Source: Halopseudomonas yangmingensis
Lineage (GTDB): Bacteria; Pseudomonadota; Gammaproteobacteria; Pseudomonadales; Pseudomonadaceae
Direction of reading: 5' to 3'
Length of the DNA stretch: 64,000 nt
Assembly (NCBI RefSeq): GCF_900114825.1
Contig: NZ_FOUI01000014.1
Span: 1-64,000 of the forward strand
Below the pieces are notes generated by a model that did not search any database, was not told where the DNA came from, and worked only from the letters and a program-made list of their open reading frames with translations. Positions 57,536 through 64,000 of this stretch are shown here, piece by piece (position 1 is the first letter of the stretch; the number at the start of each line of letters is the position of its first letter). Both the position numbers and the translations under genes were made by a program.

Positions 57536-57988
57536 ATGGCCTACTGGCTGATGAAGTCCGAACCCGACTGTTTTTCGATTGATGACCTTTCTCGTGGCCC
57601 GGCCCTGTGGGACGGAGTGCGCAACTATCAGGCGCGCAACTACCTGGCAGAAATGCAGGCCGACGACCTGTTTCTGTTCTATCACTCAAGCTGCCAGCCC
57701 CCGGGGATCGCCGGCATTGGCCGGATTGACGGCCAGGCCAGACCGGATCTAAGCGCTCTTGATCCTGCAGCAGCGGGCTACGACCCACGCAGCACTGAAC
57801 AGCAGTTGCCCTGGGTAGCGGTTCCAGTGGTTTTCCAGAAAAAGTTTGCCGCCCTGTTGTCACTTGCACAGATTCGCACACTGGAAGGCCTCGAAGCCCT
57901 CCCGTTACTGGCTCGTGGCAGCCGGCTTTCGGTCATGCCGGTAACACCGGAGCAATGGCAGATTCTGCTGAACGCCGCCGGGAAATAA
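57536..57988 (+). CDS. EVE-domain protein
   Basis: 150 aa. It starts MAYWLMKSEPDCFSIDDL and holds WDGVRNYQARNYLAEMQADDLFLFYHSSC and the GIAGIGRI strand, all diagnostic for EVE (PUA-like) proteins. EVE domains read modified bases in nucleic acids. The gene is single. Its ligand is unknown. Confidence 0.92.
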   Translation: MAYWLMKSEPDCFSIDDLSRGPALWDGVRNYQARNYLAEMQADDLFLFYHSSCQPPGIAGIGRIDGQARPDLSALDPAAAGYDPRSTEQQLPWVAVPVVFQKKFAALLSLAQIRTLEGLEALPLLARGSRLSVMPVTPEQWQILLNAAGK

Positions 57989-58098
57989 CGGAAAAGAATG
58001 TGCAGGACAGGAGCTTCAGTCCTATGCCGTCAAGGTAATTCCACTCAGGGTGCCGTGCTGCAACTGACTGACAGCATGGCACAAGGATAGATTTACCC

Positions 58099-59949
58099 AT
58101 GCCTGCAGCGCGCCAGACAGCCCACTCCCTGATCCCTGAATGTCTGTTGGGAGTATTGCTGGCCATATTGATCGGCAGCAGCCTGTGGTCCTGGCATGCC
58201 TTGCAGACGGCCGAGCAACAGCAAACACTGGCACGCCTCAAACTTGAAACAAGTGCGCTTGCCGAGCGCATAGAGAGCCGTTTCGACCAGCAGATTACCG
58301 CGCTGGAACGGCTTGCGGAACGCTGGCCTGTGCACCGTGACACCCCTGATTTGTGGCGCCATGACGCACTGATGCTGACCCGCGACTACAGCAGTTTTCA
58401 GGCGATCCAGTGGCTTGACCCGGACTTGCGCATCCGCTGGACCGAGCCCCTGATCGGCAACGAAGCGGCTCTGGGCTTCCAGTATTCGCCAGAGCACCCA
58501 GGGTATCCGGTACTGATGCAGATCCGCGATACGCTGCAACCGGCACTCAGCCCGCTGTTCGAGTTGCGCCAGGGCGGCCCGGGGCTGACCTACTATGTGC
58601 CCGTGGTTGCACAGCGCAGCCAGCCGCCTGTATTCGATGGCTTTCTGATCGGCGTATTTCGACCGCAGAAACTGCTCGCCGAGCTAACCGGCAGCATTGG
58701 CAACCGTCACCTGATACTGGATTTCTCGACTGCCGGAGAGCGGCTGTTCATCCACCAGCCAGACACGCTCGCTGATCACCTGCCAGCCATACAAATGCCC
58801 CTGCGTCTGGCCAATCGTAGCGATATCCTGCTGACCGCCAGACCCAGCCAGTCATTGGTCCGCCAGAGCCAGACCCATTTACCGGAAATGGTTTTGTTCA
58901 GTGGCGTGCTGACCAGCCTGCTTCTGGTCAGTAGTTTGTGGCTGCTGCTCGGGAGCAGACGCAAGGCCAAAGCCTTACGGATCAGCAACCGTCGCCTGCA
59001 GAGCGAGATTGCCCATCGCCTTGATATCGAGCAAAGCCTGCAGGCCAGCCAGAGCAAACTGCAACTGATTCTGGACATGACCGATCACAGCAAGGACGCT
59101 TTGTTTCTGATCGGTTTGCAGCCAACAGAAGTCATCTACATGAACCGCACCTGCTGGGTAGCCTTGGGTTACAGCGAACATGAGTTGCGCGATTTGCTGC
59201 GCATTGCTCCGCAAGACGTGATGTGCGGTTATGGCAAATGGATAGATAGCTGGCAAACCTCAGCAGCACATGCAGGGGCCAGCGTCAGCCAGCAAACACT
59301 CCGGCACCGCAACGGTCACACAATACCTGTCGAGATAAGCACAAGGGTCTTGTCCAGGCATTGCCGCGATTACCTGATCTGTATCGGCCGCAACAACGCA
59401 GCCCAACTGGAAGCTGCCGAGCAGTTACGTCGCCAATCACAACAGGACGGGCTGACCGGCCTGTTCAACAGGCGCTACTTCGACCAGGCGCTGGCCAGTG
59501 AATGGCGCCGACAGCGTCGACAGCAGCAGCCCCTCGCCCTGTTGATGCTGGATGTGGATCACTTCAAATCCTTTAACGACCTGCTTGGTCATCAGGCTGG
59601 CGATGATGCCCTGCGCAAACTGGCCTCAGCACTGGGACAAGGTCTGATGCGCGAGGGAGAATGCGCCTGCCGCTACGGTGGCGAGGAGTTTGCGGTAATA
59701 CTGCCGGGGGCTGATGCAGCCGAGTGTGAGCGGGCAGCAAAGCACCTGCACCGGGCAATCGAACGTTTACAGATTGCCCATCCGGGCAGCCCTCTACAGC
59801 GCCTGACTGTCAGCATAGGCGCAGCCAGCCTGATGCCCATGGCCGAACTCAGCCCCTCGGATCTGATTCGACTGGCCGACCAGGCCCTGTACCAGGCCAA
59901 ATCCCAGGGCCGCAACCGCACCTGTCACGCCGAACAGGAGCAGCACTAA
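58099..59949 (+). CDS. Membrane-bound diguanylate cyclase with PAS domain
   Basis: 616 aa. Two membrane helices (about 13-32 and 270-290) enclose a CHASE-like periplasmic sensor part. A coiled coil and a PAS domain (about 320-440, KDALFLIGLQPTEVIYMNRT) follow, then a GGDEF domain (from about 450) with the active motif RYGGEEF. An inhibitory RxxD site could be R484; I am not sure. It makes c-di-GMP in answer to a periplasmic signal. No EAL domain is present. Confidence 0.92.
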   Translation: MPAARQTAHSLIPECLLGVLLAILIGSSLWSWHALQTAEQQQTLARLKLETSALAERIESRFDQQITALERLAERWPVHRDTPDLWRHDALMLTRDYSSFQAIQWLDPDLRIRWTEPLIGNEAALGFQYSPEHPGYPVLMQIRDTLQPALSPLFELRQGGPGLTYYVPVVAQRSQPPVFDGFLIGVFRPQKLLAELTGSIGNRHLILDFSTAGERLFIHQPDTLADHLPAIQMPLRLANRSDILLTARPSQSLVRQSQTHLPEMVLFSGVLTSLLLVSSLWLLLGSRRKAKALRISNRRLQSEIAHRLDIEQSLQASQSKLQLILDMTDHSKDALFLIGLQPTEVIYMNRTCWVALGYSEHELRDLLRIAPQDVMCGYGKWIDSWQTSAAHAGASVSQQTLRHRNGHTIPVEISTRVLSRHCRDYLICIGRNNAAQLEAAEQLRRQSQQDGLTGLFNRRYFDQALASEWRRQRRQQQPLALLMLDVDHFKSFNDLLGHQAGDDALRKLASALGQGLMREGECACRYGGEEFAVILPGADAAECERAAKHLHRAIERLQIAHPGSPLQRLTVSIGAASLMPMAELSPSDLIRLADQALYQAKSQGRNRTCHAEQEQH

Positions 59950-61460
59950 CCAAGAAACAGCCGGTAGGCCGGATTGTCACTCTCATCCCAGTACGGATAA
60001 CCGATCGACGCCAGCGCCTCCGGCACCTGGCTGCGCTCGTCCTCCGGCACCTGCAGACCGGCCACTACCCGCCCCCAGGCAGCACCATGGTTACGGTAGT
60101 GGAACATCGAGATATTCCAGCGCCCGCCGAGCTTGTTGAGGAAGTTGAACAGCGCGCCGGGGCGCTCGGGGAATTCGAAACGCAGCACCACCTCGTCAGT
60201 CACCTGCGCCGCGTGCCCACCGACCATGTGACGGATATGCAGCTTGGCCAGCTCGTTGTCGGTCAGGTCCAGCACCGGGAAGCCCTGATCGCACAGCTGT
60301 TGCACCAGAGCACCGCGCGGGTCCAGCTCAGGGTGGGTCTGCACACCAACAAAGATATGCGCCTCGCCACTGTCGTGGTAACGGTAGTTGAACTCGGTGA
60401 TGGCGCGCTTGCCGATCGCCTGGCAGAACGCCTTGAAACTGCCCGGCCGCTCCGGAATGGTGACTGCCAGCAGCGCCTCGCGCTGCTCACCCAGCTCGGC
60501 GCGCTCGGCGACATGCCGCAGGCGGTCAAAATTGATGTTGGCACCGGAATCGATGGCAATCAGCACCTGGCCCTGACAGCCCTCGCGCTCGACATATTTC
60601 TTGATGCCGGCCACGCCCAGGCAACCGGCCGGCTCACAGATCGAGCGGGTATCGTCGTAGATATCCTTGATCGCCGCGCACATTTCGTCGGTGGAAACGG
60701 TGATCACCTCATCCACATAGTGCCGGCAAACCTCGAAGGTATGCTCGCCGATCTGCGCCACCGCAACACCGTCGGCGAACAGCCCGACCTGACTCAGCAC
60801 CACCCGCTCACCGGCATCCATCGCCGCCTTCAGGCAGGCAGCCTCGGTCGGCTCGACGCCGATCACCTTGATCTGCGGGCGCAGGTATTTGACGTAGGCG
60901 GCAATACCGGCGGCCAGCCCGCCACCGCCGACCGGCACGAAGATCGCATCAATATGGCCCTGGTGCTGGCGCAGAATCTCCATGGCCACCGTGCCCTGCC
61001 CGGCAATGGTGTCCGGATCATCATAGGGATGGATGTAGGTGAAGCCCTTCTCCTTGACCAGCTTCTGCGAGTAGGCCAGCGCCTCGTCAAAGGCATCGCC
61101 ATGCAGCACGACCCGGGCACCACGCGCGCGCACCGCCTTGACCTTGATTTCCGGCGTGGTGCGCGGCATCACAATGGTCGCCTTGACGCCCATATGCCGG
61201 GCGGCATAGGCCAGCCCCTGGGCATGATTGCCAGCCGAGGCGGCTACGACACCCTTGGCCCGCTGCTCATCAGTCAGCTGTGCCAGCTTGTTGTAGGCGC
61301 CGCGGATCTTGAAAGAGAACACCGGCTGCAGGTCCTCGCGCTTGAGCAGCACGGTGTTGCCGAGGCGCTCGGAAAGGAACGGCGCCGGGTGAATCGGCGT
61401 CTCCACCGCCACGTCGTAAACGCGGGAGCAAAGTATCTTCTTGACGTAGGTTTCCAGCAT
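59946..61460 (-). CDS. ilvA: Biosynthetic threonine deaminase
   Basis: 504 aa from ATG 61460. The PLP lysine is K51 in SFKIRGAYNKL; the phosphate loop is VGGGGLAAG. Two ACT-like regulatory domains fill the C-terminal 180 residues (TIPERPGSFKAFCQAIGKRA and FPERPGALFNFLNKLGGRW), so isoleucine feedback is expected. It makes 2-oxobutanoate from threonine. The stop overlaps the diguanylate cyclase stop by 4 bp. It is divergent from rpiA. Confidence 0.95.
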   Translation of the reverse strand: MLETYVKKILCSRVYDVAVETPIHPAPFLSERLGNTVLLKREDLQPVFSFKIRGAYNKLAQLTDEQRAKGVVAASAGNHAQGLAYAARHMGVKATIVMPRTTPEIKVKAVRARGARVVLHGDAFDEALAYSQKLVKEKGFTYIHPYDDPDTIAGQGTVAMEILRQHQGHIDAIFVPVGGGGLAAGIAAYVKYLRPQIKVIGVEPTEAACLKAAMDAGERVVLSQVGLFADGVAVAQIGEHTFEVCRHYVDEVITVSTDEMCAAIKDIYDDTRSICEPAGCLGVAGIKKYVEREGCQGQVLIAIDSGANINFDRLRHVAERAELGEQREALLAVTIPERPGSFKAFCQAIGKRAITEFNYRYHDSGEAHIFVGVQTHPELDPRGALVQQLCDQGFPVLDLTDNELAKLHIRHMVGGHAAQVTDEVVLRFEFPERPGALFNFLNKLGGRWNISMFHYRNHGAAWGRVVAGLQVPEDERSQVPEALASIGYPYWDESDNPAYRLFLG

Positions 61461-61545
61461 GGCGGGCCTGATCCGGGTCGACTGCAAAGCCGCCAGTCTA
61501 GCGAATCGACCGGCAGGCGACTACACGCAGACGGCCTGCCGGCCG

Positions 61546-61551
61546 TATAAT
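61546..61551 (+). promoter_or_regulatory. -10 element for rpiA
   Basis: TATAAT, a perfect -10, 34 nt before the rpiA start. The -35 region is weak. It overlaps an ACGGCC/GGCCGT palindrome (61531-61546). Confidence 0.5.
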
Positions 61552-61585
61552 CCGCGCTTTGCCCGTGATCGGAGGGGACCAGTCC

Positions 61586-62257
61586 ATGACCCAGGACGAA
61601 CTGAAACAGGCCGTTGGCCAGGCGGCTGTCGACCTGATACTGCCCAGCCTGCAGGATTCCAGCATCATCGGCGTGGGCACCGGCTCCACCGCCAACTGCT
61701 TTATCGATGCACTGGCGCGCCACAAGGGCTTCTTCGACGGCGCCGTGGCCAGCTCCGAGGCCACCGCCCAGCGCCTGAAACAACATGGCATTCCGGTCTA
61801 CGATCTGAACAGCGTGGCAGAGCTGGATTTTTATGTGGATGGCGCCGACGAGGCCAACGCTCACCTGGAACTGATCAAGGGCGGCGGCGCTGCGCTGACC
61901 CGCGAGAAGATTGTTGCCGCCGTCGCCAGAACCTTTATCTGCATCGCCGACCAGAGCAAGCTGGTGGATACCCTTGGGGCCTTTCCGCTGCCAGTCGAGG
62001 TAATTCCCATGGCGCGCAGTCACGTTGCCCGACAAATCGTCAAACTCGGCGGCGACCCGGTCTATCGGGATGGCTGCATCACCGACAACGGCAATGTGAT
62101 TCTGGATGTGCACAATATGCTGATCCACGATCCGCGACGCCTTGAGGAGCAACTTAACGCCATCGTCGGGGTGGTCTGCAACGGCCTGTTCGCCGCCCGC
62201 CCGGCCGATATCCTGTTGCTTGGCACGGCGGACGGGGTCAAACAGCTGAAAGCCTGA
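61586..62257 (+). CDS. rpiA: Ribose-5-phosphate isomerase A
   Basis: 223 aa from ATG 61586 (GGAGGGG upstream). [23 protein letters not shown] and [14 protein letters not shown] are the active-site motifs. It interconverts ribose 5-phosphate and ribulose 5-phosphate. Confidence 0.96.
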   Translation: MTQDELKQAVGQAAVDLILPSLQDSSIIGVGTGSTANCFIDALARHKGFFDGAVASSEATAQRLKQHGIPVYDLNSVAELDFYVDGADEANAHLELIKGGGAALTREKIVAAVARTFICIADQSKLVDTLGAFPLPVEVIPMARSHVARQIVKLGGDPVYRDGCITDNGNVILDVHNMLIHDPRRLEEQLNAIVGVVCNGLFAARPADILLLGTADGVKQLKA

Positions 62258-62271
62258 GCCAACGGCTCAGG
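62253..62271. terminator. Hairpin between rpiA and the SdiA-regulated-domain gene
   Basis: CCTGAGCC/GGCTCAGG around AAC, an 8-bp stem that covers the two facing stop codons. It probably ends both transcripts. Confidence 0.55.
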
Positions 62272-63166
62272 GCTGCGGCGTAAAACGGTAGAACAGGTTT
62301 GGCTCGCTGACCAGATAGATAGCGCCGTCCGGGCCGACAGTTACCCCTTCAGCCTGCGGCACCGTGCGGCGCAAACCGGCCATGCCGCGCCACAGGCCGA
62401 GCAGGCTCAACGGCTGCCCATCAGCGGCATACTCCACCAGCATGTGCGACTCGTCACTCAGTAGCAGCAGATGACCGCTGGGAGCATGCCAGGTCAGCGA
62501 TGACAGATCGCGCATAAACAGGGTCGGCGAATCGCTGGGCTTGAGTTCACGCACCTCGACCCGCAGCGACGTCTGCGGGTCGGCATCGACAAAGCCGCGC
62601 ACCTCCAACACCCGCAGCGGATCACGCTCGCGCACCACCAGCAGACGCTGCTGGCGCTCGTCCCAGGACAACCCCTCGAAGCCCTTGTTACCCTCGCCAT
62701 CCAGTCCCAGACTGAGACTCGGCAGACCCGACACATCCAGCACCTGGGCCTCATCAGGCAAATCCAGAAGAATCAGGCGCTGGCTGCGTTCCTCGGCAAT
62801 CACAAAACGCCTGCCCTCGACATGGGTCAGACCTTCCATGTCGCTGACACCCTCGAGGCGCACGCTTCGCAGCAAGCGCCCGTCGGTGCTCAATTCGACC
62901 AGCAGCGGCTCGCCGTTGAGTACCGACCACAGCGTGCCGGTCTGGCTGTTGAAGGTCAGCGCCGACAAGTCATCATCAATACCCGCGACCGGCAACGCCT
63001 CGATATCTACCCGGTAGCGCGCCAGGTTCAGCGCCTGCTCGGGCAAGGCCTGCGAGCTTAGCCGCCAGCTTTGCCACAGCAGCACATCCAGCCGCAAAAA
63101 ATGCAGCACAAGAGCAGCCAAAAGCAGCACAACAATGGGTAGTAACAACCACAACCTGATTCTCAC
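62267..63166 (-). CDS. SdiA-regulated-domain protein
   Basis: 299 aa. One N-terminal membrane helix (LLLPIVVLLLAALVLHFL) anchors a periplasmic propeller-like domain: DDLSALTFNSQTGTLWSVLN, VSDMEGLTHVEGRRFVIAEE and NKGFEGLSWDERQQRLLVV are SdiA-regulated (YjiK) family blocks. The function is unknown; members are thought to be phytase-like esterases or signal binders. Confidence 0.85.
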   Translation of the reverse strand: MRIRLWLLLPIVVLLLAALVLHFLRLDVLLWQSWRLSSQALPEQALNLARYRVDIEALPVAGIDDDLSALTFNSQTGTLWSVLNGEPLLVELSTDGRLLRSVRLEGVSDMEGLTHVEGRRFVIAEERSQRLILLDLPDEAQVLDVSGLPSLSLGLDGEGNKGFEGLSWDERQQRLLVVRERDPLRVLEVRGFVDADPQTSLRVEVRELKPSDSPTLFMRDLSSLTWHAPSGHLLLLSDESHMLVEYAADGQPLSLLGLWRGMAGLRRTVPQAEGVTVGPDGAIYLVSEPNLFYRFTPQP

Positions 63167-63267
63167 ACGCAGACTCCGGGACAGCGCAAGGTGCAGGTTG
63201 GAGGGAGTGAGTCCGAAAAAGTTCAGACCACAGGCAAGCCAATGACAAGCCTGTGACTTTGAGTGCT

Positions 63268-63933
63268 TCAGGCAATAGAAGCCGTCTGCTCCAGCACACC
63301 GGGAATGGCCAGCTGCAGCTGATCACCACTGGCCAGCACGCCGACCCCGGCCGGCGTGCCGGTAATCACCACATCCCCCGGCTGCAGGGTAAATACCCCG
63401 GCGATGTGCCGCAGCAAGGCGATGATCGGGGTGATCATCTCGGCACTGTTGCCCTGCTGGCGCAGCTCGCCGTTGATCCGCAGTTGCAGGGGAATCGCGG
63501 TCAGATCAGGCAGTTGCGCGGGCTCGACAAAGGCCGACAGCGGACAGGCGCCGTCAAACGCCTTGGCGCGCTCCCAGGGATGCCCCTTGGCCTTAAGCTG
63601 GTCCTGCAGTTCGCGCAGGGTCAGGTCCAGCGCCAGACCAATGCCGGCAATCGCCGCGATTGCCTGCTGCTCGCTGACGTCGCCGCTCAGGGTCTGACCG
63701 ATCAGCAGGGCGATCTCGGTTTCGTAATGCACCGCACCGAGGCCCTGCGGCAGGTGCAGCGGCTGATCCAGCGCCACCACCGCCGTGGCCGGCTTGATAA
63801 ACAGCAGCGGCTCGGCCGGCACCGGGTTGTTCAGCTCGCGGGCATGTTCGGCGTAATTGCGCCCGACACAGACCACCTTGCCCAAGGGCAGGCTGATCGG
63901 GCTGTTGTCGGCAAAATGGTGCTGGTAAGACAT
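63268..63933 (-). CDS. Fumarylacetoacetate-hydrolase-family protein
   Basis: 221 aa from ATG 63933 (AAGGA 8 nt upstream). KVVCVGRNYAEHARELNN, LFIKPATAV, HYETEIALLIG (metal-binding Glu pair) and DVVITGTPAGVG are the FAH motifs. It is the short YcgM/FAHD1-like type, which may act as an acylpyruvate hydrolase or oxaloacetate decarboxylase. The 67 bases to the right hold no certain gene. Confidence 0.9.
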   Translation of the reverse strand: MSYQHHFADNSPISLPLGKVVCVGRNYAEHARELNNPVPAEPLLFIKPATAVVALDQPLHLPQGLGAVHYETEIALLIGQTLSGDVSEQQAIAAIAGIGLALDLTLRELQDQLKAKGHPWERAKAFDGACPLSAFVEPAQLPDLTAIPLQLRINGELRQQGNSAEMITPIIALLRHIAGVFTLQPGDVVITGTPAGVGVLASGDQLQLAIPGVLEQTASIA

Positions 63934-64000
63934 CACAAATCCTTGAAAGAGGTGGGTTGAAGCTGGCAGCCGCAGCGTCCGCAAGCGGTGTTGGCAGGCC

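Overview
The window is GC-rich, densely coded gammaproteobacterial chromosome. Gene content and order point to a denitrifying member of Pseudomonadaceae (Pseudomonas, Stutzerimonas or Halopseudomonas type): a heme d1 cluster in the order nirCFDLGHJEN, a nosRZDFYL cluster, gcvP-gcvH-gcvT beside an iron ABC transporter, ubiI-like/ubiH/pepP/ygfB facing zapA-6S RNA-fau, and ilvA facing rpiA. The species cannot be fixed from the sequence alone.

Layout. 1-1682: three minus-strand integron gene cassettes, the outermost cut by the window edge, separated by two attC recombination sites; one carries a DUF1883-TIR protein. No integrase is visible. 1683-2164: a non-coding stretch with a hairpin and a decaying 21-bp tandem repeat. 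2165-6293: a MscS-type channel, the molybdate importer modABC and a GNAT acetyltransferase. 6388-9067: a RhuM-Fic/Fic two-gene operon flanked by 406-bp direct repeats, one of them inside a deletion-scarred fic remnant. 9155-17655: membrane acyltransferase, SelO AMPylator, a TPP enzyme/flavoprotein operon facing a Crp/Fnr regulator, and a stand-alone TrpB-type enzyme. 17677-24602: heme d1 genes with a perfect FNR/DNR box upstream, but no nirS. 24813-34068: an esterase, a small conserved gene and the nitrous oxide reductase cluster, with two more FNR/DNR-type boxes. 34158-43671: a cAMP-binding/CBS/nucleotidyltransferase protein with a DEDD exonuclease, a BCCT transporter, a tiny MvaT-like protein, an amidoligase with a glutamine amidotransferase, a YqhA protein, and a PRPP-synthetase-like/thymidine-phosphorylase-like pair. 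43744-63933: mostly housekeeping genes (glycine cleavage, Fe3+ import with a Fur box, ubiquinone hydroxylases, aminopeptidase P, ZapA, 6S RNA, 5-FTHF cyclo-ligase, EVE protein, diguanylate cyclase, IlvA, RpiA, SdiA-regulated-domain protein, FAH-family hydrolase).

How it fits together. The nir genes make heme d1 for a cytochrome cd1 nitrite reductase that must be encoded elsewhere, and the nos genes complete denitrification to N2. The modABC importer would supply molybdenum for a nitrate reductase that is also outside the window. The least understood parts are the integron cassettes, the Fic locus, the amidoligase pair, the PRPP/phosphorylase pair, and the TPP/flavoprotein operon with its own regulator.
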